The notes: generated by a model not told the origin, from the letters alone. Shown: positions 8,942 to 24,944, counted from the first letter of the stretch. The stretch is DNA of 43,000 nucleotides from Leptospira noguchii serovar Panama str. CZ214 (GCF_000306255.2 NZ_AKWY02000012.1:1-43000), one strand, 5' to 3'. A program made the numbers and translations.

Positions 8942-10087
8942 TTATCCTAAATAAATCGCGTCTAAAACTTCTTCTTTGGAGGTAAGATCGATTTGAGAAA
9001 CGACTGGTTCAGTTTTCATTGTAGTTTGAGAAAGGCTCGTTTCCGTTTTCTGAGCCGCTTCGGTTGCAATTAGAGTTGGTTCGGAATGTTGAGTTTGTGA
9101 CACGATTTGCAAATCGGATTGAGGATCGGACAAAGATAAAACCGGTTCCGTTTGTATCGATTCTGGATTCTGCTCGGAACTTCCCAAACTTCCAGGAAAA
9201 GCAACCGAACTCAAAGGGCTAGAGTGTTTTGTAAGAACTGGAACATGGACTTCTTGCGAATGAGAAATTTTTTCTACAAAAGGTTTGGAACGGTCGTTTT
9301 TAGAACCCACTAAAGTGAAAAGTAAATATACAAATTCTAAAAACAAAGCCGCACCCAAAGCGATCAAAGAATCGTTTTTAAGAAGCCATTCTAAAAGTTC
9401 CGTTTGTTGAAAAACAAACTTACGAAAGTTTCCTCGATCGTAAATCATATGAATCGCAGCGACTCTTTCTAATTTTATTGGATGATAGATTGCAGCCGAA
9501 AGAAGAATTTCTGGTTCATCAATTTCAGGAAAAAATTTTTCGAACTTAGAAAAGAAAAAGCTCTTAGAAAGAAAATTCTTATTTTGATTTAAGAGAACTG
9601 GAATACTAATCTGCCATTTACGAAGATGAAAAGCCCTGGTGTAAAGTGGATCCTGATATAAAGAAATCGGTTTTCTTTTTTTTAAGTTTTCTACAAGATA
9701 TTCCGGATTGGAATGAGCTAAAACGATACCTTCTTCGTTAGTCAAAAATATTTCCTTGATCGTATAACCGTCTGCGTCTTTTTCAGAGATCTTTACAAAT
9801 CTAGAAAAAACGAAATTCATATCTTCGTAAGAACCACCTACTCCGGAATTTTCTGCAGCCTTAGCCAGAGCGCCCAATGTGTCCCTAGCTCGATTGTCTG
9901 AGCCAATTTTCAAAAGTTCAAAAGAAGCCAAAGAAGATTCTAAAAAAGACCAGGCTACAATTCCAAGAGCAATCGATTCACAGACGATCAATAACAAAAG
10001 AAAATAGAATATACTTTTGAAAATCTTCACTATCCATCCAATCGGAAGAAAATAGGTTTTCTCTTGAGAATAAAAAAGAATTCTCAA
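8942..10087 (-). CDS. Sensor-like membrane protein with extracytoplasmic domain
   Basis: The 381 residues contain two hydrophobic segments, one near 20-48 and one near 240-265. They enclose about 190 residues that would lie in the periplasm, including TIKEIFLTNEEGIVLAHSNP, a pattern typical of Cache-like sensing domains. The C-terminal 110 residues are Ser/Thr/Pro/Gln-rich and carry no recognisable kinase, HAMP or GGDEF domain. The start is TTG at 10087 with only a weak ribosome site, so the exact start is uncertain. It is the first gene of the run leading to murJ. I do not recognise a family. Confidence 0.65.
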   Translation of the reverse strand: MRILFYSQEKTYFLPIGWIVKIFKSIFYFLLLLIVCESIALGIVAWSFLESSLASFELLKIGSDNRARDTLGALAKAAENSGVGGSYEDMNFVFSRFVKISEKDADGYTIKEIFLTNEEGIVLAHSNPEYLVENLKKRKPISLYQDPLYTRAFHLRKWQISIPVLLNQNKNFLSKSFFFSKFEKFFPEIDEPEILLSAAIYHPIKLERVAAIHMIYDRGNFRKFVFQQTELLEWLLKNDSLIALGAALFLEFVYLLFTLVGSKNDRSKPFVEKISHSQEVHVPVLTKHSSPLSSVAFPGSLGSSEQNPESIQTEPVLSLSDPQSDLQIVSQTQHSEPTLIATEAAQKTETSLSQTTMKTEPVVSQIDLTSKEEVLDAIYLG

Positions 10088-10111
10088 TCACTTTTCATAG
10101 AAAACGAATGA

Positions 10112-10198
10112 TTTTGTGAGAGTTCCCACACTTTCGAAGACAATCTGTAAAATCTAAATTTGTGAGAGTTCCCACATTTTTGAAGACAATCTGTAAAA
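10112..10198. repeat. Two tandem 46-bp units carrying the palindrome TTTGTGAGAGTTCCCAC
   Basis: GTGAGAGTTCCCAC occurs at 10116 and again 46 bases later at 10162. Each copy is followed by the same tail (GAAGACAATCTGTAAAA). The array fills the 111-base gap between lipB and the membrane-protein gene. The core is the same near-palindrome that forms the seven-unit array at 21479-21774. Confidence 0.8.
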
Positions 10199-10849
10199 CT
10201 AAGACAAACTTGCGTTCATCGGCTCTAAAAAAGAACATAAATTCTTTTTCAGACAGGAAATCAATTCACCTCTTTTATGAAGACTAAAATCAAGACCTAA
10301 ATCTTTCACACTCGTCATATTTGTCCAATTTCGACCGCAGGGATTGATACAACGAAACGTTTTCAAATCATTACTTAAATTGAACGCAATACCGTGACTG
10401 GTAAAAAAAGATTTAAAATTCACTCCGATCGAACAGATTTTCTGAGAGGGATTGGATTCCAAATATAAACCAGGAGAATCAGAATCGGAAATCAAGTGTA
10501 AACCCCAAGTGGACCTGACCGAGTCGATAACGGACCGAAGTAAATTTTCTAAATAAAAACGGATGGAAAGATTTCTTTTTTTTAAATCCACATGAGAATA
10601 CAAAACGAGTTGCCCTGGTTCATGAGCAGTAAAATCCCCCCCTCTCTGAGTCCAATGGATCTGAATCCCCATCGATTCTAAAAATTCCGGCTTAACTAAA
10701 AGATTCTCAGGATTATAATTGATTCCGCCGGTGATTGTAGGAGCGTGTTCCAAAAATAGAATACATTCCTTCCGAAACTTTCGCAGTTTATCCTGCATTT
10801 CTAAGTAACGGAGATAAGGAATTTTTTCTCGAAATTCGATCATTTTCAC
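10199..10849 (-). CDS. lipB: Octanoyltransferase (lipoate biosynthesis)
   Basis: LipB transfers octanoyl from acyl carrier protein to lipoyl domains in the cytoplasm. The 216-residue product has the family blocks in order: TQRGGDFTAHEPGQLVLYSH (about 68-87), KICSIGV with the conserved Lys, SHGIAFNLSNDL, and CINPCGR with the active-site Cys. The length is normal. The first ATG is at 10849 and another Met is two codons later. The divergent neighbour starts only 12 bases away, so each promoter must lie in or near the other gene's 5' end. Confidence 0.95.
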   Translation of the reverse strand: MKMIEFREKIPYLRYLEMQDKLRKFRKECILFLEHAPTITGGINYNPENLLVKPEFLESMGIQIHWTQRGGDFTAHEPGQLVLYSHVDLKKRNLSIRFYLENLLRSVIDSVRSTWGLHLISDSDSPGLYLESNPSQKICSIGVNFKSFFTSHGIAFNLSNDLKTFRCINPCGRNWTNMTSVKDLGLDFSLHKRGELISCLKKNLCSFLEPMNASLS

Positions 10850-10852
10850 AAG

Positions 10853-11395
<543 letters not shown>

Positions 11396-11406
11396 TGGGG
11401 CCTAAG

Positions 11407-11757
11407 ATGCAGATAACCGTAATGAAAGGTAAAATCCACCGGGCCACGGTAACAGACGCTGATTTAAACTATGAAGGCAGTCTGACCGTGGACATGGATC
11501 TTGTAGACGCTGCGGGAATGCGGGTATATGAGAAGGTTTCCGTAGTAAACGTAAACAACGGAGCCCGTTTTGAAACCTATATCATAGAAGGAAAAAGAGG
11601 TTCCGGAGAAATTTGTTTGAACGGAGCAGCAGCAAGACTCGGAATGAAGGGCGACAAGATCATCATAATCACTTACGCTCAAGTAGAAGAAAAAGAACTT
11701 CCTTCAGATTACACCCCTAAAGTAGTTCACGTTGACGAAAAAAATCGAAAACGTTAA
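11407..11757 (+). CDS. panD: Aspartate 1-decarboxylase (pantothenate pathway)
   Basis: PanD makes beta-alanine from aspartate. It is synthesised as a proenzyme that cleaves itself between Gly24 and Ser25 to form the pyruvoyl cofactor. With the ATG at 11407 the sequence runs [20 protein letters not shown] and then NYEGS, which puts the Gly-Ser exactly at 24-25 and so fixes this start over the upstream GTG at 11395. NNGARFETY, the [10 protein letters not shown] block and IIIITYAQ are also standard. 116 residues, normal length. It follows the Panacea-like gene closely. Confidence 0.96.
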   Translation: MQITVMKGKIHRATVTDADLNYEGSLTVDMDLVDAAGMRVYEKVSVVNVNNGARFETYIIEGKRGSGEICLNGAAARLGMKGDKIIIITYAQVEEKELPSDYTPKVVHVDEKNRKR

Positions 11758-11846
11758 TTTTTGCCAAAAAACAACTTCCCCCACCTAAGTTCCGGCTTTC
11801 AAAGGCCGATATAAATTAGTAAGAATTCCATCGGACCAGAATAACT

Positions 11847-12695
<849 letters not shown>

Positions 12696-12713
12696 GAATT
12701 TTTAATAGAAAAA

Positions 12714-12734
12714 AGGCGAAAAAAATTTTCGCCT
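12714..12734 (-). terminator. Intrinsic terminator-like hairpin
   Basis: AGGCGAAAA (12714-12722) pairs with TTTTCGCCT (12726-12734). On the minus strand the stem is followed by TTTTTC, giving a classical terminator for leftward transcripts. It also ends close after the rightward secreted-protein gene, so it may serve that transcript as a stem-loop without a good U-tract. Confidence 0.65.
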
Positions 12735-12772
12735 AATAACTTGCTTACAGTAAATTTTATTTCTTGAATATT

Positions 12773-12868
12773 AGAGTTATTGAAAAATGAATCTCCATCA
12801 GTTTTTTTATTGAAACAGTCGATTGAAGCAGTTTTGTTAATCTGAAATATGAAATTTTCAACAACTCT
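12773..12868 (+). mobile_element. MITE-like element, copy A
   Basis: About 96 bp bounded by AGAGTTATTGAAAAAT and its inverse AAATTTTCAACAACTCT. Three more copies with the same ends and related interiors lie at 16701-16800 (reversed), 18945-19046 and 21902-22001. It has no coding capacity. All copies are flanked by T on the left and A on the right, compatible with a TA target duplication. Confidence 0.65.
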
Positions 12869-13130
12869 ATTCTAATTTAATACCCTACAAAATTTACTAC
12901 TGAACGTTACGTAATCAATCATCTATAATTTACACAAAAATCGCAAACTTAGAAATGAATTTTTCCAGACGATCCATTGTCTGGTTAATCATCTGATACA
13001 GATTTCAGAACGTAATTGAAAATCAGAATTTTATAAAATTGATTTTTTGAAAAAGGCAAAAATAAAAAACAATGAATGCTACTGTTAAGTGCTTTCATCA
13101 AAAAGAGAATCAATCGAAAGAGAAATAAAT

Positions 13131-13415
13131 TTATTCTGGCAACGATCGAGAAGATTTTGACGGTTTCCGATAACGATCTATACTTTCAGGAACATAACGC
13201 ATAGACCAATCTAACTCATTCATATTCTTTTCGATCCAACCGATCGCGTGGTCCCAACGACCATCGGAAAGAAAATCAAAAAAATAAGAGGAATTCATGT
13301 ACCGATATGAATCCATAATATCTAGAATATCCCGTTTTACCGGAAAACTCTGGATGTTTTCGCTCTCTGAAAAGAAGCTATTGTCCATTGGTTCTACTCT
13401 AAGAACCGGTTCCAA
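13131..13415 (-). CDS. Small hypothetical protein (94 aa)
   Basis: This is an acidic, tyrosine-rich soluble protein (RDILDIMDSYRYMNSSYFFD, then GRWDHAIGWIEKNMNELDW) with no recognised domain. The first start is TTG at 13415, overlapping the end of the preceding gene by 17 bases. An internal ATG at 13388 is an alternative. The overlap and the continuous reading suggest a two-gene operon with 13399-13656. The function is unknown. Confidence 0.6.
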   Translation of the reverse strand: MEPVLRVEPMDNSFFSESENIQSFPVKRDILDIMDSYRYMNSSYFFDFLSDGRWDHAIGWIEKNMNELDWSMRYVPESIDRYRKPSKSSRSLPE

Positions 13416-13656
13416 GACTGTCCATCTTTTTATTATGTTCGCATTGATCTTCGTTCCAAAGCGTCAGCTGTGCTTCCTCTCGTATATTTTCGAATTCTGA
13501 ATTCTTTTTTTCTTTTTCATCTTTTTTACCATGAAGCACCTCTTGACGTCTCTTTTTCACCTTACGTGCTTCTTCCAGTATTCCCTCTAATTTCTCTTCT
13601 AAAAAATAACGAATTTGACGATCTATTTCATTTTCCGTTTCTTTTACTAAAAACAT
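13399..13656 (-). CDS. Small charged coiled-coil protein (85 aa)
   Basis: Start chosen at the ATG of MFLVKETENEID (13656) because GGAGG lies five bases upstream (13662-13666). The longer frame with TTG at 13689 lacks such a site. The protein is highly charged (DRQIRYFLEEKLEGILEEAR, then KKRRQEVLHGKKDEKEKKN), probably a helical coiled coil, with no signal peptide. It diverges from the HDOD gene and they share about 110 bases of promoter region. Family unknown. Confidence 0.65.
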   Translation of the reverse strand: MFLVKETENEIDRQIRYFLEEKLEGILEEARKVKKRRQEVLHGKKDEKEKKNSEFENIREEAQLTLWNEDQCEHNKKMDSLGTGS

Positions 13657-13678
13657 ACATTCCTCCAACATCACTTGA

Positions 13679-13730
<52 letters not shown>

Positions 13731-13769
13731 AGGAAACTTGAAAAAAATTGTTCCGAAACGGACAAACCC

Positions 13770-15247
<1,478 letters not shown>

Positions 15248-15251
<4 letters not shown>

Positions 15252-16051
15252 AAGACGGCTTGAAAATCGATTCTTTATTATCTATAGAAAAAGTCTGTTA
15301 TCGACCAACCGGAAAAACGATCTTAGATTCGGTAAGTTTTGAAATCAAAACAAACGAACACTGTGTTCTTTTAGGAAGAAACGGGGCTGGAAAAAGTACT
15401 CTTGTAAATTTGATCTACGGTATGATCTGGGCAACTTCCGGAACAATCCGTTTATTCCAGGAAACCTATGGAGAAATATCGATACAAGATTTAAGAAAAC
15501 GAATCGGCGTTTTAGATTCGGCTCAACAGGAAAACTCTATTCAAAGAAAACTTACCGTAAAGGACACAATACTTACTGGGCTATTTCATACGATCGGTTA
15601 TTACAGGGATCCGTCTCCGGAAGAAGAAATCAAAGCATTACAAATCTTAAAAGACTCAAATCTACTTTCTAAAAAGGATCAGTTATATAATTCTCTTTCT
15701 TCCGGCGAGAAGAAAAAAATTTTATTTTTACGAAGTATAATAAATGAACCTGATTTTCTCATCATGGATGAACCCTGTTCTTCTTTGGATCTAACCGCAA
15801 GAGAAGACTTTTTAGGGTTTTTAAAAGAATATCATTCCAAACAAAAATTTACCTCTCTTTATATCACACATAGACCGGAAGAAATTCCGGAGTTTTATTC
15901 CAAAGCGGTTTTACTGAAAGAAGGAAAAGTGATTCATTTCGGTCCGATAGAAAAATGTTTTACGGAAAAAAATTTAGAAGATCTTTACGATATTCCAATT
16001 CAAATTCAAAAAATCGAAAACACTTGGTCAGTGATTCCGAAACAAAAATGA
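15248..16051 (+). CDS. ABC transporter ATP-binding protein
   Basis: This 267-residue ATPase subunit has Walker A GRNGAGKST (43-51), signature LSSGEKK (150-156), Walker B FLIMDEP (170-176) and the switch His in ITHR (208). It starts with TTG at 15248, overlapping the HDOD stop by TTGA, and GGAG just upstream gives translational coupling. No permease gene is adjacent. It resembles the stand-alone ABC proteins similar to ModF/YlmA, whose partners and substrates are unknown. Product and class are secure; substrate cannot be told. Confidence 0.9.
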
Positions 16052-16510
16052 TTTTTTTGCTCCACTATACTACTATAAAAATCACATTCAAGATATATAA
16101 ATAAATTTTTTATTTTATTAACTAAGAGCCGGTCTCAAAACCTAAAGATGATTAAGATTTAATGATGGAGAAATATTAGAAAGTTTACAAACGTATAATA
16201 CTGTGGAAATTAACTTCTGTAATTTATGTCTTTACAGTTAAATTTTGAAAATGTAGAAATTCATACGAAATTCAATCTGGAAAAATGAATATTTAAAAAA
16301 TTTGTAATGTGGCTTAATTTGTAGTAACTACCACAAACCAGGATTTCACAGTAAAACTTAAGTATTCGTAGAACAAGAAATCTTGAGTCGTAAAATAAAA
16401 TCCAGGAACTACTGTTTTTAGAAAGACCTTTTCTAATTTCTCTTACATCGAACTCACGTTTTATTATCAGTTTCAAAATAACTTATATTCAAACTTTAAA
16501 ACTAGTTTTT

Positions 16511-16580
16511 ACTAGAAGTTATCTGAAAAGTACTTTATCTTTGCTTAAAATATAGATCCTAATTATTCTAAGATACTTTT
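16511..16580 (+). repeat. 70-bp direct repeat, copy 1 (downstream of topA)
   Basis: It begins ACTAGAAGTTATCTGAAAAG and ends TTCTAAGATACTTTT. It matches 18830-18899 over its full length without gaps, with roughly 80% identity by eye. The two copies flank topA in the same orientation. Confidence 0.7.
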
Positions 16581-16700
16581 GAGATGTTTCTTAGTACCAA
16601 GAACTACATAATGAATCATTGAGAATTTATACATGAAGATTTTATTATACAACTTCTAGAAATCTTTTATTATACAAATCCAGACAATCTCTACAAAATT

Positions 16701-16800
16701 AGAGTTGTTAAAAAATCCCATAATGGCGTTTAACAAAACTGCTTCAAGCGACCGTTTCCATCAAAGAGAAACTGATGGAGATTCATTTTTCAACAACTCT
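16701..16800 (-). mobile_element. MITE-like element, copy B (reversed)
   Basis: This 100-bp copy has AGAGTTGTTAAAAAAT at the left and ATTTTTCAACAACTCT at the right. Read on the minus strand it aligns with the other copies, including the internal ATGAATCTCCATC stretch. It is flanked by T and A, as the others are. Confidence 0.7.
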
Positions 16801-16951
16801 ATTGAGTATTATAAATTCTAAGACAAACCCGCCGTTTAACTCAAAACTTTGATCATTCTATTTAAGAACTTTAAATAATACTTCTATAACAAAAGAAAGG
16901 TTACTTTGAATTTCAAAAACAGACTCTTGCCAAAATTAAAATTATCTGATG

Positions 16952-18793
16952 CTATTCTAGTGGTTTAGGTAGTTCATAACTTACAAATTCACAATCTGGA
17001 AAACGATTGCATTGATAGAATTCTTTCTTTCGAGAATTTTTTTTCTTTTGAAGAATACCATTTTTACAAAGCGGACAGATTCCCCAACCGGTTTCTTTTT
17101 TCTTTTGTAAAACCGTAATCCATTCTTTTTGAAACGAAACGAATTTATTATTTTGAATTTGAGTTTGTAGATCCAACCAAAGCCGGTTTAATATAGAAAC
17201 AGAATCGATTTCGTTTTTTTCGATTCGATCCAAATCAGATTCTAATTCAGCTGTAAATTTTTCTCGAAAGAGTTCTCCAAAGTTAGATTGTAAAAAGAAA
17301 TTAACCTTTTCCCCCAATGGAAATGGACAAAAAAATTTCTTTTCTTCGTAGACGTATTTTCGTTTTAAAAGTGTTTCCGAAACAGTAGCATAAGTGGAAG
17401 GCCGACCAATTCCTTGTTTTTCTAATTTTGCAACTAAAGTACCTTCCGAATATCTAGACGGCGGTTCTGTCTGTTTTTTTTCACACTCCACTTTTTGAAG
17501 ATCAAATAACTCTCCCTTTTCCCAATTCGGATTCGTTTTTAAATCCAATTCGTTTAATATTTTGTAACCTGGAAAAATAGTTTTTTTAGTTTCTAATTTA
17601 AAACATTCCCCGGAGGCAAAAATAGAATATTCCATTTTTATAAATTCTTCTGCGGGAAGTAAAAACGAAATAGTTCGTTTCCAAATCAATTCGTAAAGAT
17701 CCGCCTCCTCCTTTCCTAAAAACTTTTTTACTTCTTTTGGAGTTAAAAAAGGATCCGTAATACGAATCGCTTCATGAGCATCTTGTATTTTTTTAGCTGA
17801 CTTTCTAACTTTACGCTCGAATGGACTGGCAAAAGTTTTACCCAGTTCAGAAAAAATCCAGGATTTTGCACGTTCAACAAATTCGGAACTTAGACGTACT
17901 GAATCCGTTCTCATATAAGTGATCAATCCATTTCTTTGACCGTTTCCTAGATCCACTCCTTCATAGAGTTTCTGAGAAAGATTCATCGTTTTTTTAGAAG
18001 AAAATCGTAATTTTCTAAAGGCTTCTTGTTGTAAACTCGCGGTTTGAAACGGAGGTGGAGGAAAATTTTTTCCTAAAGATTCTTTTTTTTCGGAGATACG
18101 AAGTTCTTTTTCTTTTTGAACGTTTTGTAATATTTGATCGGCTTTTTCTTTGGAAAAAATCCGGTCGCCGATTCTAATAAAGACCCCTTCTATCCCTTTT
18201 TGATCGACACCATACAGTAGTATATTATAATATATTTCTATTTTAAAATTTCTAATTTCTTCTTCTCTTTCACAAATCCATTTTAACGCAACAGATTGCA
18301 CTCTTCCTGCAGATAATCCGGGGCCGATTTGTTTCCAAAGCACCGGACTGATAAAATAGCCGATCAATCTATCTCCGATTCTTCTAGTTTTTTGTGCATC
18401 TACCAAAGATTCGTTGATCGTATCTGGATTTTTTAACGAATCTAAAATTGCGTGTTTTGTAATTTCTGTAAAACGAATCCGAAAAACGTCCAATTTTTTT
18501 TGCAAACAATCTCTTATATAAGCACTGATAAATTCTCCTTCACGATCCGGGTCCGTTGCCAGAAAAATTTTTTGAGATTGTTTTGCCGTTTTTATGATTT
18601 CAGAAAGTACCTTTTTTTTTCCGGGAAGAATTACGTATTCCGGTTCAAAATGATTTTTTAAATCCAATCCAAGTGTAGCCTTAGGAAGATCGGCGACGTG
18701 ACCTAGGGTTGCAAGAATTCTAAATTCTTTCCCTAAATACCCGGCAATGGTTTTTGCCTTGGATGGAGATTCTACAATGATAAGTGAAGGCAC
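16952..18793 (-). CDS. topA: DNA topoisomerase I (type IA)
   Basis: This enzyme relaxes negative supercoils through a covalent 5'-phosphotyrosine. The 613 residues carry the Toprim domain ([17 protein letters not shown] at the start, [14 protein letters not shown] with DxD, then [15 protein letters not shown]) and the catalytic [12 protein letters not shown] with Tyr at about residue 293. One C-terminal four-Cys zinc finger is present (CPLCKNG...CNRFPDC). It is shorter than the E. coli enzyme, mainly because there is a single zinc finger. ATG start. The gene stands alone and is flanked on both sides by repeat copies. Confidence 0.97.
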   Translation of the reverse strand: MPSLIIVESPSKAKTIAGYLGKEFRILATLGHVADLPKATLGLDLKNHFEPEYVILPGKKKVLSEIIKTAKQSQKIFLATDPDREGEFISAYIRDCLQKKLDVFRIRFTEITKHAILDSLKNPDTINESLVDAQKTRRIGDRLIGYFISPVLWKQIGPGLSAGRVQSVALKWICEREEEIRNFKIEIYYNILLYGVDQKGIEGVFIRIGDRIFSKEKADQILQNVQKEKELRISEKKESLGKNFPPPPFQTASLQQEAFRKLRFSSKKTMNLSQKLYEGVDLGNGQRNGLITYMRTDSVRLSSEFVERAKSWIFSELGKTFASPFERKVRKSAKKIQDAHEAIRITDPFLTPKEVKKFLGKEEADLYELIWKRTISFLLPAEEFIKMEYSIFASGECFKLETKKTIFPGYKILNELDLKTNPNWEKGELFDLQKVECEKKQTEPPSRYSEGTLVAKLEKQGIGRPSTYATVSETLLKRKYVYEEKKFFCPFPLGEKVNFFLQSNFGELFREKFTAELESDLDRIEKNEIDSVSILNRLWLDLQTQIQNNKFVSFQKEWITVLQKKKETGWGICPLCKNGILQKKKNSRKKEFYQCNRFPDCEFVSYELPKPLE

Positions 18794-18829
18794 CGAATTC
18801 TTAAATTTTGGTTTGCTATCAGGTTTTCA

Positions 18830-18899
18830 ACTAGAATCTATCTCAAAAATATTTTATCTTCGCTTAAAATGCAGATTCTGATTCTTCTAAGATACTTTT
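18830..18899 (+). repeat. 70-bp direct repeat, copy 2 (upstream of topA)
   Basis: It starts ACTAGAATCTATCTCAAAAA and aligns end to end with 16511-16580. It lies 37 bases before the topA start, so it must cover or adjoin the topA promoter. Confidence 0.7.
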
Positions 18900-18944
18900 A
18901 AATCTTAAATCCGGTTTTTTGATTTCAGAACCGAATAACAGATT

Positions 18945-19046
18945 AGAGTTGTTGAAAAATTAATTCGCCACTTAGTTTCTGTTTTATGAAAAGGATCCAT
19001 TAAAACAGTTTTATTGATCGTCACTATGGAATTTTTCAACAACTCT
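18945..19046 (+). mobile_element. MITE-like element, copy C
   Basis: This 102-bp copy is bounded by AGAGTTGTTGAAAAAT and ATTTTTCAACAACTCT, a perfect 16-base terminal inverted repeat. The interior is the most diverged of the four copies. It sits between topA and the IS630 element. The rest of the 18794-19216 gap shows nothing but the 70-bp repeat. Confidence 0.7.
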
Positions 19047-19216
19047 ATTGTTTTTACTGATTCACATTAAATTAAGTACCACAATTTTTTTTATTTCAAA
19101 AATCCGAAAAAATATTAAGCACTTTGTTATTTAGCCATCAGCAAAGAGATAAACTTTTAAATAAATTTTATATATAAATAATCTAATTTATGGTTTTATA
19201 AAACACGATCAAGGAC

Positions 19217-20327
<1,111 letters not shown>

Positions 20328-20347
20328 ATTACATCTATAAATTCGAA

Positions 20348-20386
20348 TAAAAAAAGAAACCTCGGAATTCTAAGCTCCGAGGTTTC
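20348..20386 (-). terminator. Intrinsic terminator of cysK
   Basis: GAAACCTCGG (20356-20365) pairs perfectly with CCGAGGTTTC (20377-20386). On the minus strand it is followed by a run of seven T. It lies 32 bases beyond the cysK stop, with the IS630 right end just past it. Confidence 0.9.
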
Positions 20387-20417
20387 TAATTAAGAAAATT
20401 TAGATTTAAAAAATCTA

Positions 20418-21359
<942 letters not shown>

Positions 21360-21387
21360 GCCTCTTACAAGCGTTCTTTTGGGTTCT

Positions 21388-21426
<39 letters not shown>

Positions 21427-21478
21427 AATTCAAGAAAAAAACCTTTTTCCCTTACTCTTTTTTGCAGAACTTGCTTTA

Positions 21479-21774
21479 AAATCCAACTTTGTGAGAGTTC
21501 CCACAAACTTAGTTTAACTTTTAAATCCAATTTTGTGAGAGTTCCCACAAACTTAGTTTAACTTTTAAATCCAATTTTGTGAGAGTTCCCACAAACTTAG
21601 TTTAACTTTTAAATCCAATTTTGTGAGAGTTCCCACAAACTTAGTTCTACTTTTAAATCCAACTTTGTAAGAGTTCCCACAAGCTTAGTTCTACTTTTAA
21701 ATCCAACTTTGTGAGAGTTCCCACAAACTTAGTTCTACTTTTAAATCCAATTTTGTGAGAGTTCCCACAAATTT
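21479..21774. repeat. Seven-unit tandem array, 44-bp period, palindromic core
   Basis: The core GTGAGAGTTCCCAC (GTAAGAG in unit 5) begins at 21491, 21535, 21579, 21623, 21667, 21711 and 21755, exactly 44 bases apart. Each unit is AAATCCAAYTTTGTGAGAG, TTCCCACAAACTTAG and a TTTAACTTTT or TTCTACTTTT tail. There are no unique spacers, so it is a tandem (VNTR-type) repeat and not a CRISPR array. The flanking gap 21348-22024 otherwise holds the cysK operator and one MITE-like copy. Confidence 0.95.
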
Positions 21775-21901
21775 TAATATTAAAACCAGCTCGTAAGACA
21801 CAACCAAAATAGACAAAATTTCCCAAAATATTTAATAAATTTAAATATTCTAATTTATTAATATTATTATTAATAAAAATCTTATCAATGAAATCAATAA
21901 T

Positions 21902-22001
21902 AGAGTTGTTGAAAAATGAATCTCCATCTGTTTCCGTTTTATGGAAATGGTCGACTAAAGCAATTTTGTTAATCGCCGCTATGGAATTTTTCAACAACTC
22001 T
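21902..22001 (+). mobile_element. MITE-like element, copy D
   Basis: This 100-bp copy has perfect 16-base ends AGAGTTGTTGAAAAAT / ATTTTTCAACAACTCT, flanked by TA. It lies 23 bases from the stop codon of the type II GAPDH-like gene and could serve as its 3' hairpin. Confidence 0.7.
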
Positions 22002-22024
22002 AATTATAAAAAAAGTAATGGAAT

Positions 22025-23098
<1,074 letters not shown>

Positions 23099-23614
23099 AG
23101 ATTATTCCTCGTTTTCATTCAGAATCGATAATATATTTTCTAAAATAAAAAACATCTTAAAAGATCATAGAAGGTATCAGAAATGAATTGGAAATATCTC
23201 ATAAAAACAAATTGAGAGATTTATTTCCATGAAGAAGAATATTCAAAAATATATTCATCTTTGCGGATGTGAAATGATAAATCTTCGATATTTTTATTTA
23301 CTTAACATAGGTTTTTTAAATTCCACTTTTTTAAACTTACTACTCGAACGTATGAAAATAACACTAAAAGCTCTATATAAATATTACCAATGATGTAAGC
23401 ATTTTCAAAAAATTGCATTTAACTCCGATTTATTAGATTTTTGAAGTAGATCTAACATTTTAAGTTTTGAAATAAATTCATTATAAGTATTATTTTATAC
23501 ATCCAAACAGCAGTTTTCACTTCTTTTAAATTCAAAGAACTTCTATAAAATCTAAAAAGAATTATTGTTCTATCAAATTTTTGTATAAACCCTTACAAAA
23601 ATTGAAAATCCATT
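23099..23614. other. AT-rich intergenic region
   Basis: This 516-base region lies between two minus-strand genes. I see one weak stem (GGAAATATCTC with a bulged partner ending TATTTCC, near 23189-23230) and no open frame with a ribosome site. Nothing else recognisable. Confidence 0.5.
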
Positions 23615-24166
23615 TTATAAGAATTCCCTTCTATTATAAAACGGATCTTGCAGGTAATTCTCCTTATATTTGATATAATTATTTGTTGTACGTACAATAA
23701 TTTCTCTTTCCTTATCGGTAATATCCCGAATGATTTTTCCAGGAGATCCCATAACAAGAACTCCAGGAGGAATTTTTTTTCCGGGTGTTACCAGAGCCCC
23801 AGCTCCTATAAAAGCAAACTCTCCAACTTCTACGTCATCCATTAAAGTGGCACACATTCCTACAAAAGAATTATCTTTCAATTTACATCCGTGTATAGTC
23901 GCCCTATGTCCGATCGATACGTTATTTCCAATTTCCACCGGATACACATCCCTTGCGACATGAATGATTGTGAGATCTTGAATGTTTACATTCTCTCCAA
24001 TTCGAATGTAATTGACATCCCCCCTTACTAAAGTCTGAAACCAAATGGATGAATTTTTTCCAATCACCACATCTCCTATAACTTGAGAACCTGGGGCCAA
24101 AAAAACGGACTCATGAATTTGTGGTCTTTTTCCCATATACTCCAGAATTTGATCATTTGATTTCAT
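23615..24166 (-). CDS. Gamma-carbonic-anhydrase-like hexapeptide-repeat protein
   Basis: A left-handed beta-helix protein of 183 residues, starting at the ATG of [12 protein letters not shown] (24166). The longer frame up to 24340 overlaps the divergent gene and adds unlike sequence. Hexapeptide repeats run through [42 protein letters not shown] and [11 protein letters not shown]. The three metal-binding His of the family are present in TIIH, IGHRA and TIHG. YrdA/PaaY/CaiE-type proteins share this pattern and not all are active carbonic anhydrases. It diverges from the signal-peptidase-like gene with 108 bases between starts. Confidence 0.85.
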   Translation of the reverse strand: MKSNDQILEYMGKRPQIHESVFLAPGSQVIGDVVIGKNSSIWFQTLVRGDVNYIRIGENVNIQDLTIIHVARDVYPVEIGNNVSIGHRATIHGCKLKDNSFVGMCATLMDDVEVGEFAFIGAGALVTPGKKIPPGVLVMGSPGKIIRDITDKEREIIVRTTNNYIKYKENYLQDPFYNRREFL

Positions 24167-24274
24167 CGGTCTTTCCCTTCTTTCTTCTACAGATCTTTCT
24201 TTTAGAGACTTCAAAACAAGTCTAAAAAAAAGATTTTCTTTTGACCCAATTTTAATTGGAAAAAGAATGCACGC

Positions 24275-24835
<561 letters not shown>

Positions 24836-24915
24836 ATTTTTATCTCTGGTTTTCGTTTTTTACTTTTCTTCTTTCCCGTGCCGATATTATAAATTCAAAT
24901 ATTCTAATTTACTAT

Positions 24916-24944
24916 TTGACACAATCTTGCCATTATGATATTTT
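24916..24944 (+). promoter_or_regulatory. Sigma70-type promoter for the histidine kinase operon
   Basis: A consensus TTGACA (24916-24921), a 17-base spacer and TATTTT (24939-24944). It lies 45 bases before the GTG start of the kinase gene. Confidence 0.6.

Larger units (their letters stand above)
12696..13130. other. Intergenic region with terminator and MITE-like element
   Basis: This 435-base gap lies between converging genes. It contains a strong hairpin at 12714-12734 and one copy of the ~100-bp inverted-repeat element (12773-12868). The remainder is AT-rich and shows no open frame worth reporting. Confidence 0.6.
16052..16951. other. 900-base intergenic region with repeats
   Basis: Between the ABC gene and topA there is no convincing gene. 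The region carries a 70-bp repeat (16511-16580) that recurs upstream of topA, and one MITE-like copy (16701-16800). A 71-codon open frame at 16261-16476 has poor composition and no ribosome site. Confidence 0.6.

Noticed and set aside
16261..16476. 71-codon minus-strand open frame in the gap after the ABC gene
   Set aside because: No ribosome site, AT-driven composition and no similarity to any family I know.
21479..21774. Regular repeats that could be a CRISPR array
   Set aside because: The intervals are the same sequence in every unit and there are no unique spacers or cas genes, so it is a tandem repeat.
21653..21997. 114-codon minus-strand open frame
   Set aside because: It runs through the tandem array and a MITE-like copy; the protein mirrors the repeat units and has no ribosome site.
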